Part shown: positions 1-12,240 of the stretch, piece after piece
How the letters are laid out: every line of letters starts with the position of its first letter
Position numbering within the stretch: position 1 is the first letter of the stretch
Assembly: GCA_004123355.1 (NCBI GenBank)
Contig: SCHM01000006.1
Location: 372,001-436,000 of the forward strand
Source: Amphirosellinia nigrospora
Lineage: Eukaryota > Ascomycota > Sordariomycetes > Xylariales > Xylariaceae
DNA length: 64,000 nucleotides
Direction of reading: 5' to 3'
The notes under the pieces: generated by a model
Database searches by the model: none
Told to the model about the DNA's origin: nothing
Seen by the model: only the letters and a program-made list of their open reading frames with translations
Position numbers and translations under genes: made by a program

Positions 1-3000
1 CAAAAAACACCCGAAAAACTCCCATCAGTTGGGCAAGCCTACATCTAGCGGTCTCCGGAAACAGCTAGCACTCGGGTATACGCTTTACAGGCTCATATAA
101 CACATCAATGTTGCTAACTGTTAATGTCGTGTTGTGATGATGAAAACGCTACCTTGTTAATTGTAGGGGGGGGGGGGAAGGTCATTGCGGTGACCATGAC
201 GCCGATAATCGGCAAATCTACCATCGAGTGCGAACTCTAAACATTAACGAAGTACCTGTATATGGAAGGTCATCTCCCTTCGAGCGACCGATCGACCCCC
301 TCTACGGCTTTCCTCTTGAAAGAGATATTATCATTATTATTTCAGATATCATGATAAATCGTCCATGTTGAAAACGAAGCTCGGTGACTTCAAAAGAAAA
401 TATGGAGAAAGACTGAAGAATGATTGAAAGATGAAATTCAAGATACTGGGTCGCCTGTCAGTCTATGTCAAACGATGTGTTCGATTCAGCCATGTCTGTT
501 CTGCACTTCTCGTAGACAACGCAATTAATTTCAACACAGCGGTAATAACTAACGAGAGCTTCTTTGGGAGAAAACTTCAAACAACCAAACAACTAACTTT
601 CGTTGGCTATTAATGTCGCCGCTCTTTATGTCGATGCCGGGTTTTTGCATCCTAGGATAGCATGCTGTGGCGGGTTTGTGCCGTTTTGGTCTCTGCTACT
701 GTCATAAAAACAGTATATGATATATACTGTAGAGACCTATTATTGTACGAGGCTTTGGAACAAGCCTTGCAGAGGGTATCTGACAGTAAATTTGAGGGAG
801 TCCCTGTGGCGATACAAAGCCTTCTCCTTGTCTAGCTATATGAACGCGTGCCATATATCGTGATGTTAATAGAAGCCATGAAGCAAAAAGAAAAGATACA
901 GTATCAAAAGGCAAGATCAAATCTCACGATAATTATTCGAACCGATTATTCCGCTTATAAGGCATTTTGTTCCAGTGCTACTTTTTTTGCCGCTTGTTCT
1001 GCGCGAAGCTGATCTCGCTCTTGGACACTCCCTGGTGTTTCTGAGATCTCACTACGCTTTTTTCTTTGTTCCGGGCTGTTAGCTCTCCACAAATACGAAA
1101 ATAACAAAAGTATTGAAGCTCTAATCAGCTACCTTTACGGAAACCGCAACTAGCAATATTCACTATCAAGAAGGTCCTAAAGTCAAAGCAGCAACCAATT
1201 CTGCAATGTAAAGTGAGCATCCTGTCCGCCAGTATACAAGTTATCAAAAGGGCATTGAGTACGACAAAGAAGGTCCTTAACAGATTATTCGCAACAGCCA
1301 ACCGCTTTTTTGCAACAAGAAAAATATCAATGATACATCTAGTTGTCAAAAGTTTATAGGCGCTACATTAGTAGTTCTGGCGGTGATCACCAGCCAATCC
1401 CGGTGTTGCACGTTTTTCATTTTTGTCGAGTCTTCTTCCACCTAACAGCAAGATCTTAATCAAGCTATTCTCCAGATACCTATAACTATCAGGGATCATA
1501 CTATTTGCTTAATTGGGGGTATTCTCCACGTAGGAAGATTTGATGGTTTTGTGTGATCACAGTTCTCGCGGCTGATCAATATAGTACTGAGTATACTTTT
1601 TACACAAGAAAAGATACTCTCATTTATGCAGCGCATTCCGCCCTGCGGATTTCATTTGCCTGGGATAGGGCCCTGTACCGATACCCTTCTTCTCCAGAGG
1701 TTATTCCACAGCGCTCCGTGACCTTGACCTACCCCATGCTCTAAAGCCGCCCTCTTGAGCAGGGCAGCTATGGCTATAGAAATCTCGACGAGAATCTAGT
1801 ATCGCTGTCTATCCCTGGGCCCATCTACTTTGGGCAATCTTCATACGTCCTTTATTCTTGTTAGTTCTTCGGAGGGATGAGCGAGGGGCTTGATAATTAC
1901 ATGGATATCATTCTATGTCGCTTTTAGATGCTCGAAGTATTAAATCATTATGAACTCCAGACGACCGTCTCTCTAATGGAACTACCGAGATCTGTTGCCG
2001 GGGGCTTCATCGCCATGCCAAAAGTGCAAAGGAAGGTAGATTTCCACGGCCGAATTGAACCAGAAGTCGAGGCCGAGGAGTCGTTGTGTGTGTCCCTTTA
2101 AGAGCTTCGAGGTCTTTTTGAAGCATTGCACTCCCGGAATGATCATACCGCGTCGACGTCAAATCCTTAGCCCAAGATCCGACTCCGCTAGACCATTCTG
2201 ATGTGCAACTTTGGAAGGCATAGTAAATATATAAGTATGTACCTTAATAATAAGATATTGGAAAGTTATAATGTGAGAATAAGTGAGAGTGGATGGCGAG
2301 GTTTTATACAAAGGCTCCCCCGCGGTACCACCCTTCAAGTCATTACAATAAGATCTATATCTGTAGTGTCTGGGTGTTTTCCTTGTGGTTGCATATACTT
2401 CCAGGTTGAGTGATGCCCTGCAGTACCTTAGGTATACTTACATGTCTCAACCTTAGATGGTGGTACATGCACCATTCAGCTTTCGCCCTACAGGCCGCAT
2501 GACGCTAACCCTGTTACCCCGCCACCCTACCACACAGAACACAACCCTACGAGCTTTAGGGCGATTGGTGGTCTCTACACCCTAAGAGTGGTGATTGAAC
2601 ATAAGGTGTCATCAATTATAGCATGTCGAATACGTTACGTCAATTGCCGGAGCCGAATGGAGTCAGATATTGTAACAGACAGGAGGCAAGTGTTTATTTA
2701 CATAAGTAGCCGGCGCGGGGTTTGCGGTAGGTACTTGCAGCGACCCATACTGTTTGGGGTCAACAGAAATGTTGCTACCAAGACTCTAAGGGCAAATCTG
2801 ATACCCAATATTAAATACCTTAGGTCTCGTTTCACCGAACACTAATTATGAAACAAGTAAACGCGAAGTCAAGCTCAGTGTGCTCTCTACCAATGTCGGA
2901 GCTATAGAAATACATTGGGCTACATGATCCAGCCGCTGACTCTAAGCCTCCACAACTTCGGTCCTGTAGACCCCTGGGTATTGTATCAAAATTCAACTCG

Positions 3001-3062
3001 TGTCGAAATACGCCTGCCAAACAATTTTCTGCATCGAATCCCTCCTTATACCCTGGCTTATA
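1..3062. other. Gene-poor left flank
   Basis: No open frame longer than 108 codons occurs here, and none of the short ones resembles a known family or joins its neighbours through plausible introns. There is a G homopolymer of about ten bases near 167-177. I see no telomere repeat, tRNA or intact transposon. It may be intergenic DNA or a badly decayed repeat. Confidence 0.5.
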
Positions 3063-6000
3063 TCATTTCGCGCCCGTCACAGAAGGGGCGACTTCTTTCA
3101 GCTTAACCATGCAAGCCGTTTCTAGGTGACCAATCCCATCTCCAAATACAGCAGCGTGGGAATGCTTGAGATGTTGGCGGAAATGGTCGGCACGATAGAA
3201 TTGCTTGGAAGTATTGCATTCACCAAACTTGTGAGCTTCTCTTAGATGCCTGAGACGTACATCCCAAATCCCTTCAGCCGGTAAATCCCCCTCGCCCTCC
3301 GCGCACGTTTCGGTGATCTTGATGCCACAGTAGCGGCACGTGAGATCGTCATCGGCCTGAGCCGGGCCCCCGTGGAACGTATGGACATAGCCGGCGCCGA
3401 GTAACGCGGAACACGACCAGCTTTGGTTCGTACGTGTAGACTGTTTTGATGGCGCTCAGCTTCATTCTTTGTCTTGAATCGATTGCCACAGTAGTTGCAT
3501 TCATACTGCTTTTCTCTTTCATGTGCGCTGTTATCACGTTAGCGATGGTCCGATGAAGCTAGGTTTAGTTGAGAGAGTAAAAGAAGTATGGTCGCAAACA
3601 AAGTCAAGGCCGATCGTGGTGCGGTCTGACAGAGGTATATCCAGTATCCCCAGCTCTTACCCATATGCCTCCCTCCACGTCACAAGTTGAGGGGATTTTG
3701 AGAAAATGCACCACTTTATGGTGGACTTACCTCAAGGCCTCTACGCTGTCAAACTTTTTCGGCTTTTTAGGGCAACATTCACACATGAACATTTGTTGAG
3801 AAATCCTGCCCTTGTGAGATTACCCCGCGATCGCTTGCGGTTCAAGCGTCCCGGCATTTCGAGGAAACTTTCGTTACTGCTCTTATTGTGGAGGGATGGT
3901 GTCCTCAAGGACATCGAACTGGCGAACTCGTGGCTTCCCCGGTTCCCCGGGGAATCTGGACTCAGTAGTTGGGGAAAGTTTGACAGGCTATCTTCACTCC
4001 CGTTCCACCTCGGTGAAGTAGTGGAATCGTAGGCAACTAGGTAAGGCGAAGACAATGAGGATGCTTGAGTCGCCAATGAAAGGCCCCGCCTTCGCACAGC
4101 CGTGACATTGAGCATGCTTGAAGAGCTGTCATTTCGCCGAAGTAGGCCATCACTTTGAGGTGGAGAACTTGCTCGTCGCTTGGCACCAGAGCCTTTCCGA
4201 AGCAGACCAGGACCTTTGCCATTGAAGACCTGCAGGAGAGGCCCATCTCTAGCTGGCGAAGAAACGCGCGGGCTACTCTCTCCTTCGTAGATAACCTCGC
4301 TCTCCGTACCAATTCCGTTGTTAAAACGATGCGATCGGGTTTCTATACTACCTCTCCGCAGCACCGGTCTGATGGGAAGACTTGGAAATAGATCTGGCTT
4401 ATTTATCCGACGGCCCATTAAGTTGAAATTGTCGCCGAAGGCTAGAGAAATGAAATCAAAAGAGCTTTGGATGTCATCCTGAGCCCAAAGGTTTGTTTTC
4501 AATGCTGCTTGTGCAAGACGGTAGTATTTGATTAGACGGACGTCGAACTTGTCGTCAATAGGTTCCATTTCGAGGGACCATACAGATATAAGCGGATCAT
4601 ATGATGCCGATGCAGCTTCAAAGAGCTCAGTAGCTAGATTGAGATATTTAGAACAGTTGCGGCGTAGCTCAGGATGATAATCTCGGAGATGAGCGAGCGA
4701 TTGATCTTCGACGAAAACAATCGTACGGCGAACGAACGATTGAATGTATAGACCATAGAATGCTGAGAGCCACCATTTCCGTTCGTTGGCTCGGTTCTCT
4801 TTACGGAAAATGACTTTGGAAAACTCCTCGATAAATGCATTTATGCCAGAATTGAGTTTCTGGAAACATTCAACCCTGCATTGATCGAGGTCACAGTTAG
4901 TGTGAAGAGCAGGAGTCAGGTAGCCGGGTTCATGTAACCGTAACATATCGACACAGTTACGGAGACACTCGATGGCTAACGCTGCTGTAGATGACTGTGG
5001 GTCATAGGAAGCAGTCAGTGGCTAGATTATGCATACGGATTCGTTATGTTATAGAGATTGTTCGGCGGGATGCTTTTCCACTTGGATCGCGCGATGTAGT
5101 GTAAAGCGTAAGATATAAGATACCAGATGCGCACCCCTTTAAACTCTCCTACTCATCAACTGGGGTTGGGCTACTTACGTGGCCGTGTTCTACCTCATAG
5201 GTAATCGCCGCTTTCATCACACCGAGAGTCTGATCGGTGTGCTCCACCTGGAGAATAGCTTTCACCGAAGGACTGTCAATCAGCGTCCATGCGATAACTA
5301 GTATATTGTTCTCGAGACTGTGATTTGTAGAAAGCCGTATGCCATCCAATTTCACAATGGGCGAGCAAAGAATGTCCAGTACGACATTCTTGTATGTATC
5401 GTCGGCGGAATCGAGAACAAACTCGAGGCGATCAAAGGCATCCTGTAAGTAAATTTGTGCTCTCCGGCTCGTTTGATCATCGGAGTCCGAGATGATTACG
5501 TTATGTCCAGTATGCCCGCTACCTGGCGTGAACTTAGGGCATAAGCAGACTCCCGGACAATGGTCGAGGAGGGTTCCTCGTTTGCAACCAATGTTTTGCC
5601 ACCTGGATTTGTTCTCAAATCTAGGGCATGCTTTGCATGGCTGATCTGGGTCACACTTCGTTCGTTAATACAATGAGGCTGACTTTAGAAGGGGCGACTG
5701 ACCTTTTTTCGAAGTATCTTGCATCTCCAGCAAGCGCCAAGCACTTTGAATGTGTGAGAGAGAGCTGGAAAGGATTTTCGCCAACTACATGAATCGACCA
5801 GCCCTGGTATGCTCAGGGTTGAGCCTTGATCAGAACTTCGTCCGTACCGAGGAGAAGTTAAAGGGGATGGTGCGGCAGGCGCACATTCCATCCCTTCTAA
5901 GGAAGCTAGTTTGGTAGAAATTTTATGATGATGGTCCCTGGAGTGGTCATTGTGGCTCAGGAAATTAAAGCTGTGGTTCCCGAGATCTTGATCTGAATTA

Positions 6001-6706
6001 GGCACCTGTGCTGCGAATGAGCCATGGGCATCATTTGTCTGACCGGGTTGGCCGGCAGTGGTACCACGCATGAATCCCCCAAACCGGGTTGATACGGGAT
6101 CGGAAGATTCGGCATATGTGCTGCTCATCTGTTGACCTAGACTAGCAACGGTCTCTTCATGAGAATACTTCCGAAGGCAGATAGTGGCAGACGATATGTC
6201 GGGAAAGCAGTGCAGATTCAACTTCACAGCAAGGGCTCGGATGGTCGCCTGGTGTGTGGAATTACAGGCCTTAAGGTCGATATGCTGAGCCGAGGGGTCA
6301 TTTGCGAACAGTAGCAGGGAGGTGAAGGCCGCCAATGTCTCGGGATCATTCATATCTGGTATTATTAGATAAGACAAACCAGCCACGGTTTGTCGAAGGG
6401 CTCACCTATTGTGTCATTGTCACTAGACTGCTGGGGTGGAGTGCCATCAGCCTCCACGTTCGAAATATCAAGCTCAGACGCATACCCATTTTGGGTTTCA
6501 TTTACATTAGCAGAGGGATTGTTATGGGCGAGGCTCGCGTCCCTCATGTGCCTTTCAGGCGCAGGAAGGTCTTCGTCCAGCAGATTCAGTCCTAGGCTAC
6601 CCCAATCAAGCAGATCTGAGAAATCCGAGCAGTTAAGGTCGTCATTGGCCAGGCAACCATCGAAGGCGATGACTGAGTCATGGCTGGTCTCAAACTCATT
6701 CGACAT
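3063..6706 (-). CDS. Zn2Cys6 plus C2H2-type zinc-finger regulator (two apparent frameshifts)
   Basis: Large putative transcription regulator of a fungal family that joins a Zn2Cys6 cluster to C-terminal C2H2-like fingers. Exon 1 starts at the ATG at 6706 and ends at 6406. GT-AG introns at 6405-6356, 5702-5656 and probably 5178-5022 restore the frame exactly. The Zn2Cys6 cluster spans the second intron (CWRCKILRKK, then CDPDQPCKACPRF and a final GCKRGT). The middle holds the family block IECLRNCVDMLRLHEPGYL and RKENRANERKWWLSAFYGLY. The finger region begins FMCECCPKKPKKFDS, continues after an intron (about 3730-3528) with EKQYECNYCGNRFKTKNEAE, and ends after HLKHSHAAVFGDG. Two one-base losses interrupt it, near 3822-3828 (before the first finger) and near 3435-3440 (before SWSCSAL). 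Both flanks stay conserved, so sequencing error is more likely than decay. DNA targets are unknown. Confidence 0.8.
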
Positions 6707-7555
6707 CTTGTTACCGTCGACTAGAAGGCATCCTTTCGCGAAGTCTACTCATCCGATTGACAAGCCTCATTTTCCGTACGCTTTGCCTGTCGCCAACAGT
6801 CGCCGTATCGTCTTTGTGGGCTACTTGGGATGTTTAGGGATCATCGCATCTATAATGGCCATGCGACACACGGGAGCCATACTGAGGCCGCCGAGAGCGG
6901 TGAGGTGGACTTGGGCTGATGAGGTCGGCCGATAGGGTCAATAGGGCTGAGAGGGGTCCCCCCGAGACTTGGCGGCCATCTACATACTACATAAAGTAGG
7001 TATACAGCAAAACAAGGCGGGCATACGTGCATACGCTTCGGGGTCACGCGCCTTTGAGAGTATGCCTGTCAACAGAACTGATAGGCCCAGTCATCAACTA
7101 GTAGTTCGCGTCGGCGCCTGCACAACACGCTGCCTACCTGTGGCCCGCTGTGGGTTTGAATGACGGAATGGAGGAATCGCGCTGCTTGCCTTCAGCTTAA
7201 AGTTGACAAGGTTACCTATTTTAATTTGCCTTGTTTAAGCTAAACACGGTCGCCCCCCAGGCCACCCCAGGCCCTCCCGGCTTGTGGCTAGAGGTGTGTG
7301 GCTACGCATGCTTTATACTTCACATAAGATTGTGGCTTTGACATGGGAATGGCTTTCGTTTTTATTTATCCGATTAAATTTGATGCCTCAGCGCACCATC
7401 TTCACCTTATCAGCTTTTTCGGTACGCTAATCAAATCATTATAGATGGTGCCGCGGTCCACTGACGCGTACGTCGCATTGGTGGCTCCCGTCAAGAGAAC
7501 AGGACAATGAATGCTATTCGCGAGCCAAACTTGCCACTGTCATCATTGACATCCC
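6707..7555. other. Intergenic region
   Basis: Upstream region of the zinc-finger gene. Short open frames here have no recognisable similarity. No repeat or RNA gene was seen. Confidence 0.4.
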
Positions 7556-8125
7556 CTAAAACATCGATCCACACAGGCTCCGACCCCCGGATCTTTCTAC
7601 ACTAGTAATAGGGAACGCAAAGTAGAGTTCTTCCTTCATGCAGCCCGCGCCACCACAATTGATGAGAACAGACGCTTTCCTATCACACACGCGCTTCGAT
7701 GACGGCGGCAGATAGAAATATCCTGGACGCATGATAGCGCGATCATCGAGTTGATGTCGATACGGAATCTCTACATCAACGACCTTGCCCTCCAAATACG
7801 GAACGGCTTTCCGAAACAACGCAACGGACCGCTCCGCCGCCTGCAGAATACGTGCATCGGGCCCGATGAGTATGTATCCGCTCGCACGCGCATAATTAGC
7901 CGACCACAGAAATGCGCGCCGCGCCGCTGCGAAAGGGAAGTTTCTAACTGCTTCGCGCGCGATATTCTCGGCCCGTTGCAACTGCGTGCTCCATGCGCGA
8001 TACCGGCTTTCCGGATCATGTTTATGGATTGCGCCCATTGCTCCGAGGAACTCGGCTGGTTCGCGCCCGAAGTTAAAGAACTCGCGGTTGAAGAATTTGT
8101 GTATTGGGGTTAGGAGATCAAATGA
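7556..8125 (-). pseudogene. Fragment of an Ayg1/DHPON-hydrolase-like alpha/beta hydrolase
   Basis: The N-terminal half of a fungal alpha/beta hydrolase of the type that includes the pigment enzyme Ayg1 and 2,6-dihydropseudooxynicotine hydrolase. Such enzymes shorten or hydrolyse polyketide or C-C bonds. The reading frame contains FFNREFFNFGREPAEFLGAM, ESRYRAWSTQLQRAENIARE and, before the nucleophile region, LINCGGAGCMKEELYFAFPI. The frame stays open upstream of the first ATG at 8038 to about 8190 without another ATG, so the true start is missing or behind an intron. Downstream it stops at 7556, before the GxSxG nucleophile elbow and the rest of the catalytic triad, so it lacks roughly the last half of the family length. 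An indel near the stop followed by decay is the simplest reading. Assignment is from recalled family patterns. Confidence 0.55.
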
Positions 8126-8406
8126 AGCCAGCGGGAGGATTCTAGGTATTATAGTACGAATGGCAGCGAGTGGCGTGAGAGACGGCCACTCAGGTTAATA
8201 CAGGATGGTTATCTTCCAATCCCTACTCTTCGCCACATCATATATGATAATTCAATCAGGTTGCATGATGATCGCCAACATTGTCGGAGGGTTGTCGGCA
8301 TAGTTTGAGTTCGAATCATACGGGCCGCGAGTCCTCCGTGCTGCGGTAACTAGGTAATTGCTGACGGACCGGACAGCACCTTCGGCATCAGCGCTCGGAA
8401 AATTTA

Positions 8407-8601
8407 CTTATCTCTTTGAATGGCGTTTCGGCACCAGTACATAAAAAGTGGAAAAGCGGGACTAAGTAGATAACCAGATGAGCGAATCGGACTTTTATTC
8501 AAATAAGCGTACCTAATCTAATTCGTCCATCTGGCTATTTGCTTAGCTTCCTTGTCCACTTTTCATGTACTGGTGCCGAAACGCCATTCAAAGAGATAAG
8601 C
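8407..8601. repeat. Imperfect inverted repeat, two arms of about 80 bp
   Basis: The left arm, about 8407-8488, is nearly the reverse complement of the right arm, about 8521-8601. The match is unbroken over the outer 35-40 bp (it includes TTTGAATGGCGTTTCGGCAC) and gapped further in, where the arms share CCAGATG and CGAAT. A spacer of about 33 bp separates them. The DNA or RNA could form a long hairpin. It may be an inverted duplication of a coding remnant or a small foldback element. No flanking target-site duplication was identified. Confidence 0.75.
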
Positions 8602-8951
8602 CTGTACTTATAACCGAAGATGCCCTCTAACTTCATTCGGATTAAGTTATAAGATCTCACCACCATAGGCTCTTCATTCCCAAATATGCGAGTTTCGAAA
8701 TTTTCGATACTGTGGTGGTTTGTGATTGTTGGTCTCATTGCGACCCATTCATACCCGGTCAGCCTTGGCCTGTCGTGTTGGATCTCACCGAAAAGGATGG
8801 AAGAGGAACGCTCCGGAACAGGGAAACCGTTTTGTGCAAAACTTTGTGGATATCGACGGCCGACGGCATCTTGTTCCGGATCTCCTGAGTTGAGGTACAG
8901 CGCTCTTAGCTGTGACCTTGAACTCGATGGCCTGGTCGAATGAAGCCTCAT
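8535..8951 (-). CDS. Hypothetical open frame ending inside the inverted repeat
   Basis: A 138-codon frame with protein-like composition but no family I recognise. Its middle reads LYLNSGDPEQDAVGRR and GEIQHDRPRLTGYEW. Its last codons lie in the right arm of the inverted repeat, so the left arm holds an inverted copy of the same coding segment. It could be a remnant exon of a gene from the same decayed cluster as the hydrolase fragment, or non-coding. Confidence 0.25.
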   Translation of the reverse strand: MRLHSTRPSSSRSQLRALYLNSGDPEQDAVGRRYPQSFAQNGFPVPERSSSILFGEIQHDRPRLTGYEWVAMRPTITNHHSIENFETRIFGNEEPMVVRSYNLIRMKLEGIFGYKYRLISLNGVSAPVHEKWTRKLSK

Positions 8952-9214
8952 GATTAGAGAGGGTGATTGATATAAGACGCAGAATGATATGCTTTGTATT
9001 ATCTAAAATTGACTCATGTTACATATGAGATTATTTCAGATCCGTTGTAGCCGCCCAAGAAAGTCGAAGGATGACATTAAGGTAACGTGAAGCAAGGCCA
9101 TTTTAAGCTATGAATAAAACGTATAAGTTTATTTGTTTGAAAAAAGTTTTTGTTTACGACTGTATTTGCGGTAACATGATAAATGCCACCTAGCAAGAAT
9201 GTAAGGCATAAAAA

Positions 9215-9296
9215 AACCACACTCGGGACTCGAACCCGAAATCTTATGATTTCAAACTTAGAAGTCATACGCCTTAAGCCATTAGGCCAGTGCGGC
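9215..9296 (-). tRNA. tRNA-Arg (TCT) with an 8-nt intron
   Basis: The minus strand folds as a full cloverleaf. The acceptor stem is GCCGCAC with GTGTGGT, the D arm is GCCT...AGGC, the anticodon stem is TATGA/TCATA and the T arm is TCGGG-TTCGAGT-CCCGA. The 15-nt segment between the anticodon stems is best read as loop CTTCTAA (anticodon TCT) with an 8-nt intron after position 37. A T run follows the 3' end and would serve as the Pol III terminator. CCA is not encoded, as expected for a eukaryotic nuclear gene. Confidence 0.9.
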
Positions 9297-10402
9297 AATT
9301 ATTAAGGGTCTAAATTCATTGATTTAGCGGTCCCAAGAATACCTATAAAATAGCTATCCAGCATTGTGAGGTATTTTCTTCTGTCGAACGTAACTTTTCA
9401 AGACATCCAACAATAAAAGGCTTGGATACTTATTTAACAATAATATGCATGTTTACCCCGCGCAGCGGGGTAGACTCGCCGACAGCAGATACAAATCAGA
9501 AAATCCCCTCCCGATTAGGGTACACTGCACCCTTTTTATATCTTTATCATTATAAATTCGTGATAATAAACTTTCAACGTAGCTTAGACAGAGACTCAAC
9601 TGATCGGATCAAAATTGATGCTAAAGCCAGCATACAGACTCAATGATAGTATAGTATGAGCAAGTCTCGAATGCCTCTTTTAATGCTTCGAGTCTATCAA
9701 TGGCCTTATGAGCGGCGGGGTAGATGGAAGGAATGTAAGTCTTAAATTTGCAGATCGTTGCAAAGGCCACGGCGTTTCGCAGTATCCAAGACATGTCTTG
9801 GAGCTCAGATGCAGAACCCATACTATTGATTATGATTTCTGGTGGAGCGGCCATAGTGTTGAAATAAATATCGTTCCAATGAATTATTTAACTTCATGCT
9901 CATAGCATCTTCCTCGAATAGACGTCTCTCGATAGCGTTCATTCAAATTGAAGTTATATCTAATGCTGTTTCTATCGCTTCTAGTATAGATAGGAGTTAA
10001 GCTTAACCACAGTCAATTGAGGGTGTGTGTCTCTATCCAATATCCTAACTTGGTCCACTACATTTACTGCTGATTGGTTAAAGCGAGAAAAGCCTCCGAA
10101 GTAAAGGCCTCCGAAGTGGATCAAAAAGCCTCCGAATGCTAGGGTAGCTATATTACTTACGTTCGCCTACATCAACAATGTTCGAAGCATTCTAATGCTA
10201 AACAAACAATTTCAAACTGAAAAACGTTAAGGGAGGATTATCATTTAGTTCTTTCTCGATGCTGTAAAACCAAAACGTTGGCCTGGAAACACCGATTCTA
10301 CTGAAACTTCCTATCCCTTTACTTTTTATTTTCCCCAACAATCGTCAGATATTTCCTGAAGAGATCGTTCAGACAGATCCAAGACCTCCAGCAGTCTCAG
10401 AT
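9297..10402. other. Intergenic region upstream of the MFS pump
   Basis: No convincing gene. A 77-codon minus-strand frame at 9621-9854 looks weakly protein-like but matches nothing I know. Near the 3' side lie three copies of a nine-base motif, listed separately. Confidence 0.4.
10092..10136 (+). promoter_or_regulatory. Triplicated GCCTCCGAA motif in the MFS promoter
   Basis: Exact copies of GCCTCCGAA start at 10092, 10107 and 10128, about 270-310 bp before the MFS start codon. CCG/CGG cores are typical of Zn2Cys6 binding sites, and an AflR-like Zn2Cys6 gene lies 2.7 kb downstream. A regulatory role is inferred only from copy number and position. Confidence 0.35.
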
Positions 10403-12240
10403 ATGAGCCAAGAACCAGAAGCCCAAGACACGGAGGTCTCCGATGATGCTAAGGCAGACGCATTTACACTCAATAGGGATCCTCGCTTCTGGGCTATTAT
10501 CATAGCTATCTCCTTCGCGGCTCTGTTGACCGCGCTGGAATCAACTATCACATCAACAGCGTTACCCTCCATTGTCGCGTCTTTGGGCGGTGGGGAGTTG
10601 TATATATGGGCCGTGAATGGCTACTTCGTGTCGATGTACGTTGGTTAACAACCGTATCCCGTCGACAAGTGCCCCTTATTACTATATCATCCGGCTGACT
10701 TCTAGTAGGACATCCCTTCAGCCTCTCTTCGGGCAACTCGCAAATGTGTTCGGGCGCCGATGGCCTACTATCATAGCAACTGCTGCTTTTGTCCTGGGTA
10801 GTGGCATTTGCGGCGGAGCTACCAATATTCAAATGTTGATTGCGGGACGTGTTGTCCAGGGTATTGGAGCCGGGGGATAAACGTGTGTAAGTGTACTCTG
10901 CCCATCTCTTTTTAAAGCATGTCTAAGCACACAAATTGTGCCCGTTACTCTTTATACTATCATGTTTGCTGACACTTAACGAATGTATTAGTGGTTGAGA
11001 TCATTACCTGCGACCTTGTACCTTTGAGGTACCGCGGGAACTATCTTGCCATCATATTCGGCTTGATTTCCCTGGGTACAGCCCTCGGGCCTTTCTTTGG
11101 CGGACTTATCGTCTCAAACACATCATGGCGCTGGGTATTCTACCTTTGCCTACCGATCGGCGGAACCGCACTTATACTACTAGTCTGCTTCCTGCACGTT
11201 AATTATAAAAAGGAAAAGACGCTGGCAGGTCGTTTAGCGAACATTGACTGGTTTGGCAACACCCTTTTCGCGGCTTCGGTTACTTCGATTCTGGTCGCGC
11301 TCGCGTGGGCTGGCGCAGTACATCCGTGGAGCTCCTATCAAGTCTTAGTGCCCCTGATTCTAGGCTTTCTCGGCATCATCGGCTTCATCTTCTTTGAGGC
11401 TCTCGTTTTGCACCACAAGCCCCAACCATCCCTCTCAGACTGTTTTCGAATCGTACATCAATGTTCGCATTCATTCTCACCTTCTTGCACTCCATTTCCG
11501 GCACATGGGTTTTGTATTTCCTGCCCGTATACTTCCAGGGCGTTCGAGGATATAACCCTACCTATTCAGGCGTCGCACTGCTACCCACTATCCTTATTCT
11601 GATACCCTTGGCGGCCATTGGTGGTGCGACTATGAGCAAGTTCGGCAAATACAAGCCTACCCATTACGTTGGCTTTGGTCTACTTATCATCGGTTTTGGA
11701 CTTTTCACACTCCTGGACGAGAATTCACCAACTGGGCAGTGGGTCGGTTTCCAAATCGTCTCTGCTGCCGGAGCAGGCGTCATAATCCCTACTCTCTTAC
11801 CTGCAGTGATGGCACAATTAACGGACTCTGACACGGCTGTGGCCACGGCTACTTGGTCATTCCTTCGCAGCTTTGGTCTCACATGGGGCGCCGCACTACC
11901 AGCTGCAATCTTCAACAACCGATTCGATCAAATTGCTGCCAACTCTATCTCTAACGAGGCTCTCAAACAGCAAGTCACAGGCGGGAGGGCGTATGAGCAT
12001 GCGACTTCGGCATTCTTGATGACTCTCGATCCCTCGTCGCGAAAGGAATTCGTCGTCACAGTTGTTGGAGCTCTAAAAGAAAATTGGCAAGTAGCTATCG
12101 CATTTTCTGGTCTTGGATTTCTCCTTGTCAACTTAGAGAAATCAATCAAGCTTCGAGACCAGCTTGACACAGAGTATGGCATGGAGGAGAAAGGCCGAAC
12201 TGAGGAGCGACAGGCATCAGACGAGACAGTCATAGCCTGA
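10403..12240 (+). CDS. DHA14-type MFS drug/metabolite efflux transporter
   Basis: Proton-coupled efflux pump of the 14-helix DHA family, often found in fungal secondary-metabolite clusters. The start at 10403 gives a short polar N-terminus, then the first helix (FWAIIIAISFAALLTALEST). Introns at 10636-10708 and 10887-10991 have GT-AG ends and join the frame. Conserved MFS signatures include GQLANVFGRRWP (loop 2-3), RVVQGIGAGG (motif in helix 4) and PLRYRGNYLA. Two one-base losses interrupt it: in the G5 run at 10872-10876, just after GIGAGG, and in the C3 run at 11430-11432, between HHKPQPS and RLFSNRTSMFAF. On either side the family pattern is intact. Length and C-terminus are normal. The neighbouring AflR-like gene suggests export of a cluster product; the substrate is unknown. 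Confidence 0.85.

Noticed and set aside
3806-3912. A 107-nt intron in the zinc-finger gene that would repair the frame near 3825
   Set aside because: It would delete a segment (FLEMPGRLNRKRSRG) that looks conserved in the family, and the donor GTCCTT is weak.
10860-10890. Programmed ribosomal frameshifting in the MFS gene
   Set aside because: The same kind of break occurs in many unrelated genes at simple runs, without slippery heptamers or a common structure.
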